A program made the position numbers and the translations under genes. Of a stretch of 64,000 bases of DNA, positions 1 through 8,774 are shown piece by piece (positions within the stretch are counted from its first letter, which is position 1; each line of letters starts with the position of its first letter). Source of the stretch: an uncultured Coriobacteriaceae bacterium (GTDB lineage Bacteria; Actinomycetota; Coriobacteriia; Coriobacteriales; Coriobacteriaceae); NCBI GenBank assembly GCA_944320725.1, contig CALUIM010000002.1, positions 62,001 to 126,000 on the forward strand. Reading direction: 5' to 3'. The notes below the pieces were generated by a model that made no database searches, was not told the origin of the DNA, and was given only the letters and a program-made list of their open reading frames with translations.

Positions 1-2
1 AG

Positions 3-611
3 CTCAAGTACGAGCAGGCGCAAGATGAGCTCGCCGAGGTGCGCCGCAAGCTTGCCGAGGCTGAGGAGGTGCGCGAGAGCGCCGATGCGCGCGTGCAGGA
101 GGCGCAGGACCGTGCCCAGCGCCTGCAGGCCGATTGGGAGAACTATCGTCGGCGCACCGCTGCCGAGCGCATTGCCGAGCGCGAGCGCGCTACCGAGAAG
201 CTCGTCTGTGCCCTGCTTCCGGTGATCGATGACATCGAGCGCGCGATTGACCATGCGCGCTCGCAAGAGATGTCCGACGACATGAGCCAGTTTGTGGACG
301 GCGTTGATGCCGTGCACACCAAGATGCTCGATGTGCTGGTGCACGAGGGCGTCGAGCCGATCGACCCCAAGGGCGAGGCTTTCGATCCGCTCAAGCATCA
401 GGCGGTGGGTCGCGTCGAAGATCCCGATCAGTACGACGAGACCGTAAACGACGTCTACCAGAAGGGCTACCGCATGGCGGACCGTGTGCTGCGCGCTGCT
501 ATGGTCACGGTGACGTACGGAGGCGCCAAGCGTCCCGCACCCGAGCCCGAGGAGGCGGACGGCGAGGATGCCGCTGCTCAGGAGCAGGCGGCGTCGGAGC
601 CGCAGGAGTAA
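3..611 (+). CDS. grpE: GrpE nucleotide exchange factor, 5'-truncated
   Basis: This is the C-terminal part of GrpE, the exchange factor that releases ADP from DnaK. The frame is open from the left window edge, so the true start lies outside. About 202 residues are visible: a charged coiled-coil (roughly residues 1-60) rich in Glu, Arg and Ala, then the GrpE head with a block reading VLVHEGVEPIDP and a terminal beta segment ending VMVTVTYGG-like. A low-complexity acidic tail rich in Ala/Glu closes the protein. dnaJ and hspR follow on the same strand, so this is the distal part of a dnaK-grpE-dnaJ-hspR operon; dnaK itself is not in the window. Confidence 0.95.
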   Translation, partial: LKYEQAQDELAEVRRKLAEAEEVRESADARVQEAQDRAQRLQADWENYRRRTAAERIAERERATEKLVCALLPVIDDIERAIDHARSQEMSDDMSQFVDGVDAVHTKMLDVLVHEGVEPIDPKGEAFDPLKHQAVGRVEDPDQYDETVNDVYQKGYRMADRVLRAAMVTVTYGGAKRPAPEPEEADGEDAAAQEQAASEPQE

Positions 612-617
612 CGAACA

Positions 618-640
618 GGGCCTCGGAAACCGGGGCCCTT
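618..640 (+). terminator. Hairpin between grpE and dnaJ
   Basis: A 9-bp stem (618-626 pairing with 630-638, one G-U pair) with an AAA loop is followed by only two T residues. It may be a weak attenuator or an mRNA-processing hairpin in the chaperone operon rather than a full terminator. Confidence 0.45.
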
Positions 641-707
641 ATCATCTAGGGTGCCGATTGCTGTGTTGCGCAGCGCGGTGCCACAAGCAACGAAAGGGGG
701 CAGTTCG

Positions 708-1667
708 ATGCCACAGGCGAAGAATTTCTATGATGTCCTCGGCGTGAAGCGCGACGCCTCCGACAAAGAGATCAAAACGGCGTTTCGCAAGCTCGCCCAG
801 AAGTACCACCCCGACGCGGGCGGCGACGAGCAGAAGTTTAAAGAGATCAGCGAGGCCTACGAGACGCTATCTGACCCCAAGAAGCGCAAAGAGTACGATC
901 AGCTGCTCATGTTTGGGGGCATGCCCGGTGCCGGCGGCCCGGGTGGCGGCGCGTACACCTATACCGGTGGTGCCGGAGCCGGCGGCTGGAGCGATATCTT
1001 CAGCAGCATCTTCAACGGCGATGGCGCGTTTGGCGGCGATTGGGCCCAGGGCTTTGGCGGCATGGGCGGCGCCCGTGCGGCGAACCGGCCCACCAAGGGC
1101 AGCGATCTTTCGCTCACCGTCGACGTGTCTGCCGAGGACGCGTTCCGCGGCACCACGCACAAGGTGACCTATCGCATTCCCTCAACGGGCGAGCAGCAGG
1201 TTATTACCGTATCGGTGCCGGCGGGTGCCGTCGATGGCGGTAAGCTCCGCTATAAGCGCAAGGGCGAGTACGGCCGCAACGGCGGCGAGCGCGGCGATTT
1301 GGTGGTTACCACGCACGTCGAGGAACATCCCATCTTCAAGCGCAAGGGCGCCGACGTCACGATGACGCTGCCCATCTCGGTTGCCGAGGCGGCGCTGGGT
1401 TGCCAGATCGATGTGCCTACGCCGGGCGGCAAGACGGTTCGTCTGAAGATTCCGTCGGGCACGCAGACCGGTAAAACCTTCCGCTTCAAAGAGATGGGCG
1501 CGCCCGATGTCAAACATCGCGGGCGCACGGGCGCCTTGCTGGTGACGGTGGAGGTGCGCGTGCCTACGCGTCTGTCTGCCGCTGAACGCGCAGCGTTCGA
1601 GAAGCTGCTTGACCTTGACGAGCGCGACTACCGCGCCGACGTGAATCGCTACCACGGAAAGATGTAG
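708..1667 (+). CDS. dnaJ: DnaJ-type co-chaperone lacking the zinc-finger domain
   Basis: This is a J-domain co-chaperone that delivers substrates to DnaK and stimulates its ATPase. The 319-residue protein has a J-domain at residues 1-65 with the HPD motif, a Gly/Phe-rich linker at about 70-130, and two beta-barrel substrate-binding domains (about 135-310). The four CxxCxGxG zinc repeats of a classical DnaJ are absent, which makes it a type II (DnaJ2/CbpA-like) protein. The ATG at 708 follows an AAAGGGGG ribosome site and gives the canonical N-terminus; upstream in-frame GTG starts would add residues unlike the family. hspR follows directly. Confidence 0.93.
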   Translation: MPQAKNFYDVLGVKRDASDKEIKTAFRKLAQKYHPDAGGDEQKFKEISEAYETLSDPKKRKEYDQLLMFGGMPGAGGPGGGAYTYTGGAGAGGWSDIFSSIFNGDGAFGGDWAQGFGGMGGARAANRPTKGSDLSLTVDVSAEDAFRGTTHKVTYRIPSTGEQQVITVSVPAGAVDGGKLRYKRKGEYGRNGGERGDLVVTTHVEEHPIFKRKGADVTMTLPISVAEAALGCQIDVPTPGGKTVRLKIPSGTQTGKTFRFKEMGAPDVKHRGRTGALLVTVEVRVPTRLSAAERAAFEKLLDLDERDYRADVNRYHGKM

Positions 1668-2090
1668 GTGACTATGATGGGCAAGGCAGATCGAGATAAG
1701 CCGTTGTACATGATCAGCGTGGCCGCAGAGCTCACGGGCATGCACCCGCAGACCCTGCGCGTGTACGAGTCGAAGGGGCTTGTGAACCCCAAGCGCTCGG
1801 GCGGCAATACGCGTCTGTACTCGCGCGCCGATATCGAACGCCTTGAGCTCATCAACCAGCTTACCGACGAGGGCATCAACCTCGCGGGCGTGGTGCGCAT
1901 CCTCGACATGAAGGAGCGCGCCGAAAAGCGCGAGGAGGAGATCGAGCGCTTGCGCGTGCGCGTGCGCGAGCTTGAGGATCAGGTTGCCGAGTACAAGGTG
2001 CAGAAGAAGATCACCGCGCTCGTGCCGCGCGGCGGCACCGCCGATCCCGAGCAGGTGCTGCGCGGGCTTCTGGGCGGTGGCGGTATCTAA
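1668..2090 (+). CDS. hspR: MerR-family heat-shock repressor HspR
   Basis: This is a 140-residue MerR-type regulator. The winged helix-turn-helix occupies residues 13-80, with a segment reading HPQTLRVYESKGLVNPKR that is typical of HspR. A Glu/Arg-rich coiled-coil covers about 85-118. HspR uses DnaK as co-repressor at HAIR operators in actinobacteria, and its place directly after dnaJ fits autoregulation. I saw no HAIR-type operator (CTTGAGT-N7-ACTCAAG) upstream of clpB here. The start is ambiguous: GTG 1668 abuts the dnaJ stop with GGAAAG six bases upstream, but ATG 1674 or 1677 are also possible. Confidence 0.9.
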   Translation: MTMMGKADRDKPLYMISVAAELTGMHPQTLRVYESKGLVNPKRSGGNTRLYSRADIERLELINQLTDEGINLAGVVRILDMKERAEKREEEIERLRVRVRELEDQVAEYKVQKKITALVPRGGTADPEQVLRGLLGGGGI

Positions 2091-2122
2091 TCGCCACGCA
2101 TCACATATATGAGGACGAGTCG

Positions 2123-2150
2123 AGAGGGGCGCTCACGCGCCCCTCTTTCT
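2123..2150 (+). terminator. Rho-independent terminator of the chaperone operon
   Basis: A perfect 10-bp stem (2123-2132 with 2137-2146) and a four-base loop are followed by TTTCT. It lies 33 bases after the hspR stop. Confidence 0.9.
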
Positions 2151-2171
2151 GTGTGTATGGCGTTACGCGTG

Positions 2172-2189
2172 TTACCGCTTTGCTGGTAA
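2172..2189. promoter_or_regulatory. Small dyad upstream of the cysteine hydrolase gene
   Basis: TTACC and GGTAA arms flank an 8-bp spacer, about 80 bp before the start at 2267. It could be an operator, but the arms are short and chance is possible. Confidence 0.2.
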
Positions 2190-2266
2190 TACGACTTTAT
2201 ACGTCTGAACGGCTCGTCATGCGATACAGTTTTGCCATCATGACCTTCAACCCGAAAGGGGAGACG

Positions 2267-2824
2267 ATGACTATCGACACGAAGAAAACCGCCCTGCTCG
2301 TTATCGACGCCATCGAGGCGGTGGCCGATGACTCCCTGTACGACCCCGATGCCGCAACCAAGGCGTATCGTGAGAACGTTGCCCGCGCCGTCGCGGCGGC
2401 ACATGCGGCAGGTATGCCGGTCATCTACTGCAACGATGCCCATGTTCCCGGCCTCGACCGCGAGCTCGAGCTATGGGGCGAGCACGGTGTCGCCGGCGGC
2501 ACGCGCGTGTTCCCCGAGATCGAGCAGGCAGTGAGCGATATCACCATCCCGAAGCGCCGCTACTCGGGTTTCTTCCAGACCGACCTTGACCTTACCCTGC
2601 GCGAGCTGGGCGTCACGACTGTTATCGCTGTGGGCGCCGACACCAATATCTGCGTTCTGCATACGCTGGCTGATGCCTACTTCAACAACTATGCTTCCAT
2701 CGTGGTGACCGATGCCACGATGACCTTCCTCTGCGGCACACAAGAAGGCGCGCTCGAGCATTGCGAGAAGTGCTACGGCTCCGAACTCGTGCCTATCGCC
2801 GAGCTTGAGGGCGCGCTCGCGTAG
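2267..2824 (+). CDS. Isochorismatase/nicotinamidase-family cysteine hydrolase
   Basis: This is a 185-residue single-domain cysteine hydrolase. The family triad is visible: Asp14 (in LLVIDAIE), Lys96 (in IPKRRYS) and Cys129 (in TNICVLHT). Members hydrolyse nicotinamide, isochorismate, ureas or other small amides, and the substrate cannot be told from sequence. The PncA metal-site motif is not obvious, so I do not call nicotinamidase. ATG 2267 has GAAAGGGGAG upstream; in-frame starts further upstream lack a ribosome site and add unconserved residues. It stands alone between a terminator and the xpt promoter. Confidence 0.85.
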   Translation: MTIDTKKTALLVIDAIEAVADDSLYDPDAATKAYRENVARAVAAAHAAGMPVIYCNDAHVPGLDRELELWGEHGVAGGTRVFPEIEQAVSDITIPKRRYSGFFQTDLDLTLRELGVTTVIAVGADTNICVLHTLADAYFNNYASIVVTDATMTFLCGTQEGALEHCEKCYGSELVPIAELEGALA

Positions 2825-2868
2825 TCAGAGATTCCACAAGCGCGCCCTGCTCGCTTATTGACGGTGCG

Positions 2869-2874
2869 TATAAT
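2869..2874 (+). promoter_or_regulatory. Candidate -10 box for xpt-pbuX
   Basis: A consensus TATAAT lies 49 bp upstream of the xpt start, with a TG four bases before it. No good -35 box sits at the right distance. The leader is too short for a purine riboswitch, and no aptamer-like core was seen. Confidence 0.45.
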
Positions 2875-2923
2875 CACATCAACAGGTGGTGCACGACATG
2901 CGGTTCGGAAGGGGAGAGGACGC

Positions 2924-3502
2924 ATGAAGGAGCTCGAGGACTACATCATCCAGCGTGGCACGGTGAAGGAGGGCGACGTTCTCAAGGTCGATGCCTTCCT
3001 GAATCATCAATGCGATGTGGGACTGTTCGACAGGATGGGCGAGGAGTGGGCGCGCCTGTTTGCCGGCAAGCGCGTCGACAAGATCCTGACCATTGAGGCT
3101 TCGGGCATTGGCATCGCGTGCGTTACGGCGCGTCATTTTGGCAGCGTGCCCGTGGTGTTTGCCAAGAAGTACCAATCCATCAACCTCGACGGCGAGCAGT
3201 ACTGCACCACCATCCACTCCTACACTAAGCAGACCGATTTTCACGTAATCGTGGGCAAGCGCTTCCTTACGCCGGGCGAGCACGTCATTATCATCGATGA
3301 CTTCTTGGCCAACGGCTGCGCGCTCAACGGCCTGATCGAGATCTGCGAGGCGGCCGGCGTGGTGATCGAAGGTATTGGCATCGCGATCGAGAAGGGCTTC
3401 CAAAACGGTGGCCGCGAGCTGCGGGAACGCGGCTACGACTTGCAATCGCTCGCTATCGTGGAGTCCATGGACGCCGCGACCGGCGCGATTGAGTTCCGCT
3501 GA
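2924..3502 (+). CDS. xpt: Xanthine phosphoribosyltransferase
   Basis: Xpt converts xanthine and PRPP to XMP in purine salvage. The 192-residue product has the Xpt fold; the PRPP-binding loop reads [12 protein letters not shown] (about residues 122-133) and an earlier segment reads [11 protein letters not shown] 2924 follows GGAAGGGGAGAGG. The stop overlaps the next gene's start as TGATG, so it is translationally coupled to the NCS2 permease. The xpt-pbuX pairing, known from Bacillus and other bacteria, supports xanthine as the substrate of both. Confidence 0.93.
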   Translation: MKELEDYIIQRGTVKEGDVLKVDAFLNHQCDVGLFDRMGEEWARLFAGKRVDKILTIEASGIGIACVTARHFGSVPVVFAKKYQSINLDGEQYCTTIHSYTKQTDFHVIVGKRFLTPGEHVIIIDDFLANGCALNGLIEICEAAGVVIEGIGIAIEKGFQNGGRELRERGYDLQSLAIVESMDAATGAIEFR

Positions 3503-4878
3503 TGGCGGCCGAGAAACGACCCGGCGCATCCGGTACGGCGGAGGGCACAGACGCGATGGATATGGCGGCAGCGCTTCGCGATTTTCGCGCCAAGATTCCC
3601 GTTGCGCAGGGCATTCCGTATGGCCTGCAGCACGTGCTTGCCATGTTTGTGGCAAACCTCGCGCCTATCTCCATCGTTGCTGCGGCAGCGGGGATGGACC
3701 TTGCTCAGTCTGAGGCGCTCATTCAAAACGCGCTGCTCATGGCGGGCCTCGGCACCATTATTCAGCTGTTTCCGCTCTGGCGCGTAGGTGGGGCGCTGCC
3801 CATCGTTACGGGCATCAGCTTTACCTACGTGTCTGCTGTGGTTGCCATCGTGGCGACCCAGGGCTACAACGTGGCCGTGGGTGCCATCATCGCGGGCGGC
3901 CTGATCGAGGGCGCGCTCGGCCTTACGGTGCGCTGGTGGCGGCGCTTTGTGCCGTCTATCGTGTCGGCCGTCGTGGTGACATCGATTGGTTTTTCGCTGC
4001 TCTCGGTGGGTGCGGAGTCGTTCGGCGGCGGATCGGGCGCCGAGGACTTCGGCAGCTGGCAAAACCTGCTGCTGGCTTGCGTCTCGCTCGTGAGCTGCTT
4101 GGCGTTCCAGTGTCTTGCCAAAGGCACGAAGAAGCAGCTTTCGGTGTTGTTTGGCCTCGTGGTGGGCTACGTTGTTGCGCTCGTGATGGGTAAGGTCGAT
4201 CTCTCGGCGTTTGCCGGGCTCGAGATTGTGTCGATTCCGCAGGTGATGCCCTTCGCACCCGAGTTCGAGATTGGCGCGATCGTCTCGGTGGGGCTGCTCT
4301 ACCTCGTGAGTTCCGTTGAGGTCATGGGCAACACCACGGCGCTTGCCAAGGTGGGATTTGACCGCGAGCCCACCGACCGCGAGATGTCGGGTGCTATCAC
4401 CGCCGACGGCCTTGTTTCCTCGGTCGCCGGCATCTTTGGCTGTTTGCCCATTACGTCGTTCTCGCAAAACGTTGGCTTGGTGGCCATGACCCGCGTGGTG
4501 AACCGTCGTGTCATTGCTTGCGGCGGCGCCATTCTCATCCTTGCGGCGTTTGTGCCGGCTGTTGCCGCGGTATTCAACTCGTTGCCTGAGGCGGTGCTGG
4601 GCGGCTGCACCATCATGATGTTCGGCAACATCGTGCTCTCGGGCATGCAGATGATCGCCGACGCTGGCTTCACGCAGCGAAACGTGACTATCGCCGCGCT
4701 TGCGCTGGCATCGGGCATTGGCTTCACCCAGGTTTCGGGCGTGTTCGCGGCGTTTCCGCCGGTGGTGCAGTCGATCTTCGGGTCCAACTGCATCGCCGTG
4801 GCGTTTGTCGTGGCGGTTGTGGCGAACTTCCTGCTCCCGCACGACGCGGAGGAGCAAGAGCCCGAGACTGCAGCGTAG
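3502..4878 (+). CDS. pbuX: NCS2-family xanthine permease
   Basis: This is a 458-residue nucleobase:cation symporter-2 with about 12-14 hydrophobic segments. NCS2 features include the early LQHVLAMFVANLAPI segment (about residues 42-56), the central SSVEVMGNTTA motif with its conserved Glu (about 271-281) and the downstream ITSFSQNVGL substrate-site loop (about 313-322). It imports xanthine or uric acid with protons for the upstream phosphoribosyltransferase. It overlaps xpt by one base and is convergent with the LysR gene. Confidence 0.9.
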   Translation: MAAEKRPGASGTAEGTDAMDMAAALRDFRAKIPVAQGIPYGLQHVLAMFVANLAPISIVAAAAGMDLAQSEALIQNALLMAGLGTIIQLFPLWRVGGALPIVTGISFTYVSAVVAIVATQGYNVAVGAIIAGGLIEGALGLTVRWWRRFVPSIVSAVVVTSIGFSLLSVGAESFGGGSGAEDFGSWQNLLLACVSLVSCLAFQCLAKGTKKQLSVLFGLVVGYVVALVMGKVDLSAFAGLEIVSIPQVMPFAPEFEIGAIVSVGLLYLVSSVEVMGNTTALAKVGFDREPTDREMSGAITADGLVSSVAGIFGCLPITSFSQNVGLVAMTRVVNRRVIACGGAILILAAFVPAVAAVFNSLPEAVLGGCTIMMFGNIVLSGMQMIADAGFTQRNVTIAALALASGIGFTQVSGVFAAFPPVVQSIFGSNCIAVAFVVAVVANFLLPHDAEEQEPETAA

Positions 4879-4915
4879 GTGCTGCGAGGCGCTTCTAGTT
4901 ACTGCGTGTAGTGCG

Positions 4916-5800
4916 CTATGTTGCTCGAATGTGGCTCAAGAACCGTTGCGCGGCGTCGCCGAGGGGGACGCCGCGCTTCCATGCGAGATCGATGGTCGAG
5001 ACGAGCGGTGGGAAGAGCAGGCGGAACTCCAGCCCTGTGCCCGGACCCACGGTCGTGAGCCCGTCGAAGGTGAGCATGCGGCCCACGCCCTCGCGCACGA
5101 GCAGGGCGCCGTTGTAGGCGAGGTTGTATGTCGCTGCGATGTTGGCCTCGGCGGCCCGTTCCTCGAACCACGTGGCGAGAAGCCCGGTGAGCTTGTCTCC
5201 CTTGGCGTGGCGCTCCGGTACGATAAGCGGCGCGTCGAGAAGATCGACAGGACTCACGGCCTCACGCGCGACGAGTGGGTCGTCGTTGCGCATGAGCACG
5301 CCCCAGGCATCGGTGGGGTCGAGGCGCAGGTGGGCGTAGCGGTCCACATCCGGATAGCTCATGAGCACAGAGAAATCGTCAACGCCGTGCTCGAGGCGCT
5401 CGATGAGATCCGGCGCGTTGCCGCTGTGCAGGTGGAAGCGCACGCCTGGGTATTGCTCGCGAAAGGTGCGCACGTGGCGGGCGATGACGCGCAGTCCCTC
5501 CGATTCGCCGGCACCAATGAAGATGTCGCCCTCTACGATGTTTGCGCCATGCGTGAGTTCCGATGCGGTTTGGTCTGCAAGGCCGACGATCTCTTGCGCG
5601 CGACGCCGTAGATAGAGGCCTTGCTCGGTAGGCGTGACACTGCGGCTGTGGCGTTCGAGAAGCGGGGTCCCGAGCTCGCGCTCGAGCGCGGCAATCTGGC
5701 GCGACAGGGCCGGTTGTGTCACATGCAGCGCTTCGGCTGCGTGCGACATCGTTCCGTACTCGCACACCGCGAGGAAGTAGCGAAGGGTACGGAGTTCCAT
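4916..5800 (-). CDS. LysR-family transcriptional regulator
   Basis: This is a 294-residue LTTR. The N-terminal winged HTH (residues 1-60) reads MELRTLRYFLAVCEYG and then LHVTQPALSRQI; the remainder is a type 2 periplasmic-binding effector domain. The start at 5800 is set by GGGAGAG four bases upstream and by the family N-terminus; the open frame continues about 260 bases further upstream without support. It is divergent from the cyclophilin-like / aldo-keto reductase / CMD-cupin / flavodoxin cluster and probably controls it from the AT-rich intergenic region. The effector is unknown. Confidence 0.9.
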   Translation of the reverse strand: MELRTLRYFLAVCEYGTMSHAAEALHVTQPALSRQIAALERELGTPLLERHSRSVTPTEQGLYLRRRAQEIVGLADQTASELTHGANIVEGDIFIGAGESEGLRVIARHVRTFREQYPGVRFHLHSGNAPDLIERLEHGVDDFSVLMSYPDVDRYAHLRLDPTDAWGVLMRNDDPLVAREAVSPVDLLDAPLIVPERHAKGDKLTGLLATWFEERAAEANIAATYNLAYNGALLVREGVGRMLTFDGLTTVGPGTGLEFRLLFPPLVSTIDLAWKRGVPLGDAAQRFLSHIRAT

Positions 5801-5823
5801 ATACTCTCCCATAAGAAATATGA

Positions 5824-5835
5824 ATATTGCAATAT
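5824..5835. promoter_or_regulatory. AT-rich palindrome in the divergent LysR promoter region
   Basis: ATATTGCAATAT is a perfect 12-bp palindrome, 24 bp upstream of the lysR start and 82 bp upstream of the divergent gene. The A+T-rich island in a G+C-rich genome fits a LysR recognition site or overlapping promoters. Confidence 0.45.
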
Positions 5836-5916
5836 GCGATATAAGCAATTGTAGTACATCGCATCTCGGAAGAGAATGGAGACAGAAGGACAATCTCGTT
5901 ATCCCGGGAGGCGGAT

Positions 5917-6276
5917 GTGCAACTTGAGCTGCGGATAGGTGAGATTGTGGTGCCGGTGGAACTGAACGGGTCCGCCGCCGCGTGCACGCTCGCCGAACGG
6001 CTCCCGCAGGCACTTTCCATGAGCACCTCGAGCGTGGGATGCTGCGGGCAGCTGTCGTTTTCACTGCCGTGCGACGCGGCCGACGTTCACCCCGGCTGGT
6101 CAGATGGCGATCTCAACTACAAGCCCGAGGGCGACTGGCTTGCGCTCTTTTTCGATGATGAACGCAACTCCGCGCGTTATGGCGGTCAGGTCACGTTGGG
6201 CCACGCGGCAGGCTCCCTCGACGCGCTGCGCAAGCTTTCGGGAACCAACGATGCATCTATCACGATTCAAGCATAG
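5917..6276 (+). CDS. Cyclophilin-like fold protein
   Basis: This is a 119-residue protein resembling the small cyclophilin-like family (TM1367/DUF369-type). Recognisable segments are an N-terminal LRIGEIVVPVELNGSAAACTL strand-turn-helix and a GDLNYKPEGDWLALFFDD-type core (about residues 63-80), typical of proteins found beside flavodoxins and aldo-keto reductases. The biochemical function of the family is unclear. The start is GTG 5917, five bases after GGGAGG; an overlapping ATG at 5915 is out of frame. It opens a four-gene redox cluster. Confidence 0.78.
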   Translation: MQLELRIGEIVVPVELNGSAAACTLAERLPQALSMSTSSVGCCGQLSFSLPCDAADVHPGWSDGDLNYKPEGDWLALFFDDERNSARYGGQVTLGHAAGSLDALRKLSGTNDASITIQA

Positions 6277-6287
6277 GGAGGTAGGTC

Positions 6288-7307
6288 ATGCAGTACACGA
6301 CGCTTGGCCATTCAGGCATCGAGATTTCAAGGCTCTGCTTGGGCGGCATGAGTTTCGGTGCGCCCTCGACGGACTTCCACCAGTGGACCATCGGATCCGA
6401 CGACACGCGCACGGTCATCAAGCGCGCGTTCGATCTGGGCGTGAACTTCATCGACACGGCCAACTGCTACGCGCACGGCACAAGCGAGGAATATATCGGA
6501 GCCGCTTTGCGCGACTTGGGCGTAGCGCGTGACCAGGTGGTCCTTGCAAGCAAGGTTTTCTTCAACGAGGGCGGTCTCTCGCGCGAGGCGATCAACCGCG
6601 AGATCGACGGCACGCTCTCGCGCCTGGGTGCGGACTATCTGGATCTCTACATCATTCACCGTTTCGATTACGCGACGCCTATCGAGGAGACCATGGAGGC
6701 GCTCGACGGTCTCGTGCGCGCCGGCAAGGTGCGCGCCCTCGGCGCGAGCGCCATGTACGCCTACCAGCTCCACAACATGCAGGTCGCGGCGCAGCAAAAC
6801 GGCTGGACCCCGTTCACGAGCATGCAATGCCACTACAACCTGCTCTACCGCGAGGACGAGCGCGAGATGATCCCGGTGTGCCGCCAGTTCGACATGGCGC
6901 TCACGCCGTACAGCCCGCTTGCTTCGGGGCATCTGTGCCGCCCCACCTGGGACTCCGCGTCCAAACGCTCAACAACCGATGCAACAATGCGCAACAAGTA
7001 CGACGCCGACCGCGAGCGTGATATGCCCATTGTGGCACGCGTGGCCGAGCTGGCTGAGCGACGCGGCGTTCCCATGTCGCGCATTGCGCTCGCGTGGCAC
7101 TGGGCGCGCGGCGTGGAAGCGCCCATCGTCGGCTGCTCCAAGCCGGAGCGTGTAGACGATGCGGTGGCGGCGCTCGACATGGAACTCACGCCGGACGAGG
7201 TCAGCTACCTCGAGGAGCTGTATACCGCGCACGAGCTCGTGGGTCCGGCGGCGCGTCCCGGCGAGAAGCCGCTTGCGGGCACCACGAATCCCAACGCAAA
7301 GAAATAA
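6288..7307 (+). CDS. Aldo/keto reductase
   Basis: This is a 339-residue NADPH-dependent (beta/alpha)8 oxidoreductase. The catalytic tetrad is visible: Asp56 and Tyr61 (in FIDTANCYAHG), Lys89 (in LASKVF) and His124 (in YIIHRFD). A C-terminal cofactor motif reads IVGCSKPERVDDA. It resembles the YghZ/YajO-type branch, which reduces varied aldehydes; the true substrate is unknown. It starts 12 bases after the cyclophilin-like gene with AGGGAGG upstream, so it belongs to the same operon. Confidence 0.9.
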   Translation: MQYTTLGHSGIEISRLCLGGMSFGAPSTDFHQWTIGSDDTRTVIKRAFDLGVNFIDTANCYAHGTSEEYIGAALRDLGVARDQVVLASKVFFNEGGLSREAINREIDGTLSRLGADYLDLYIIHRFDYATPIEETMEALDGLVRAGKVRALGASAMYAYQLHNMQVAAQQNGWTPFTSMQCHYNLLYREDEREMIPVCRQFDMALTPYSPLASGHLCRPTWDSASKRSTTDATMRNKYDADRERDMPIVARVAELAERRGVPMSRIALAWHWARGVEAPIVGCSKPERVDDAVAALDMELTPDEVSYLEELYTAHELVGPAARPGEKPLAGTTNPNAKK

Positions 7308-7353
7308 CAAACAGCGGACACTCGGCAGCGTGTCCGGAGGAAAGGAGAGAAAC

Positions 7354-8103
7354 ATGGCGGTAAAGCAAACAGCGGGTCGCGACCAACTGGGCACGCTCGC
7401 GCCTACGTTCGCTCAGCTCAACGATGATGTGCTCTTTGGTGAAGTGTGGAGCCGCGAGGACGCGCTCAGCCTCAAGATGCGCTCGATCGTGACCGTGGTC
7501 ACGCTTGTGGCCAAGGGTATGGTGGACAGCTCATTCGAGTACCACATGGCCACAGCGCGCAAAAACGGTGTCACGCGCGAGGAGATGGCGGAGATTCTTA
7601 CCCATGAGGCGTTCTACGCCGGCTGGCCCAACGCGTGGGCGGCGTTCCGCGTGGCGCTTAAGGTGTATGCAGGCGATGCCGACAACGGCGACGATGCCGC
7701 GTTCTCGCCAATGTTTGGTTTGGGTATGCCCAATGATGCGTATGCCGCATATTTCGTGGGCCAGTCTTATCTCAACCCGCTGACCAGCGTGGATGCGTGT
7801 GGTGTCGGCCTTGTCAACGTGACCTTCGAGCCGGGCTGCCGCAACAACTGGCACATCCACCACGCCGACAAGGGAGGCGGGCAGATTCTCATCTGCACCG
7901 ACGGCCGCGGTTGGTATCAGGAGTGGGGCAAAGCGCCTCAGGAACTCACGCCAGGCACCGTCGTGGTAATTCCCGAGGGCGTCAAGCACTGGCATGGCGC
8001 CGCGCGCGACTCCTGGTTCTCCCATATCGCTTTCGAGGCGCCGGGCGAGAACGCCTCCAACGAATGGCTTGAGCCTGTCGCGGACGAAGCATATCCCGCG
8101 TAG
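7354..8103 (+). CDS. Carboxymuconolactone decarboxylase-like / cupin two-domain protein
   Basis: This is a 249-residue fusion. Residues about 15-105 form a CMD/AhpD-like helical domain (LKMRSIVTVVTL, then ILTHEAFYAGWPNAW) without the AhpD CxxC pair. Residues about 140-240 form a cupin with likely metal-binding histidines in NNWHIHHAD and in PEGVKHWHG. Such CMD-cupin proteins often accompany aldo-keto reductases and flavodoxins, and may act on quinone-like or lactone substrates. ATG 7354 follows AGGAAAGGAG; a longer open frame upstream merely overlaps the reductase gene. Confidence 0.87.
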   Translation: MAVKQTAGRDQLGTLAPTFAQLNDDVLFGEVWSREDALSLKMRSIVTVVTLVAKGMVDSSFEYHMATARKNGVTREEMAEILTHEAFYAGWPNAWAAFRVALKVYAGDADNGDDAAFSPMFGLGMPNDAYAAYFVGQSYLNPLTSVDACGVGLVNVTFEPGCRNNWHIHHADKGGGQILICTDGRGWYQEWGKAPQELTPGTVVVIPEGVKHWHGAARDSWFSHIAFEAPGENASNEWLEPVADEAYPA

Positions 8104-8157
8104 GAACGCTGCGCGCGATACGAGAATCTTTTTCATGCAGCGAGAAAGGAAGCAGAT

Positions 8158-8622
8158 ATGGGCAAGACGCTGGTGGCGTATTTCTCGGCAAGCGGTGTGA
8201 CGGCTCGAAAGGCGCAGGAAATCGCAGAAGCGACGGGCGCGGATCTGTATGAGATTGAGCCTGTCGAGCGCTATACCGCTGCCGATCTCGATTGGACGAA
8301 CAAGCAGAGCCGTAGCTCGCAGGAAATGGAAGACGATGCATGTCGTCCTGCGATTGCGAATACGTGTGCAGGAATGGATGCGTATGACACCGTGTTCGTG
8401 GGATTCCCCATATGGTGGTACGTGGAGCCGCGCATTATCGATACATTCCTCGAGACGTATGATTTTTCAGGCAAGACAGTGATTCCGTTTGCAACGTCGG
8501 GCAGCAGCGGTATCGGCGGAGCCGAGAAACGCATGGAAAGCGTTTGTCCCGCCGCTACCTGGAAGCCGGGCAAACTGCTGAACGGCATCGACGCGGGAGC
8601 ATGGGCGGCTGCTCGGGAGTAG
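8158..8622 (+). CDS. Flavodoxin
   Basis: This is a 154-residue flavodoxin, a one-electron carrier binding FMN. The N-terminal phosphate loop reads [12 protein letters not shown] (about residues 8-19), and later segments [14 protein letters not shown] and [10 protein letters not shown] surround the flavin. It starts 54 bases after the CMD-cupin gene with AGAAAGGAAG upstream. It is the last gene of the LysR-linked cluster and probably supplies low-potential electrons to a partner reaction. Confidence 0.9.
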   Translation: MGKTLVAYFSASGVTARKAQEIAEATGADLYEIEPVERYTAADLDWTNKQSRSSQEMEDDACRPAIANTCAGMDAYDTVFVGFPIWWYVEPRIIDTFLETYDFSGKTVIPFATSGSSGIGGAEKRMESVCPAATWKPGKLLNGIDAGAWAAARE

Positions 8623-8676
8623 TGCAACGCTCCCTGCCGAGCGTTTGGTCATAGAGCGCGGGTAGTTTAGGCGTTC

Positions 8677-8757
8677 GGGCATCGGCATGCCGGGACTCAG
8701 GCCCCTTCGGCATGGGTTCCGGCATGATACGACCCATGCCCAAAACAAGTTTTTTCT
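8677..8757 (+). terminator. Possible complex terminator after the flavodoxin gene
   Basis: Nested arms (GGGCAT at 8677 with ATGCCC at 8736; CATGCCGG at 8686 with CCGGCATG at 8719) are followed by a spacer and six T residues near 8751-8756. The T run is separated from the stem, so efficiency is doubtful. Confidence 0.4.
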
Positions 8758-8774
8758 CGAAAATGCTCAATAGG

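Noticed and set aside
2825-2923. Purine riboswitch before xpt
   Set aside because: The 99-bp gap contains a -10 box close to the start and lacks the conserved three-way-junction core.
4700-5611. 303-codon plus-strand frame across the LysR gene
   Set aside because: It spans the end of pbuX and opposes a complete LysR gene; no motif or ribosome site supports it.
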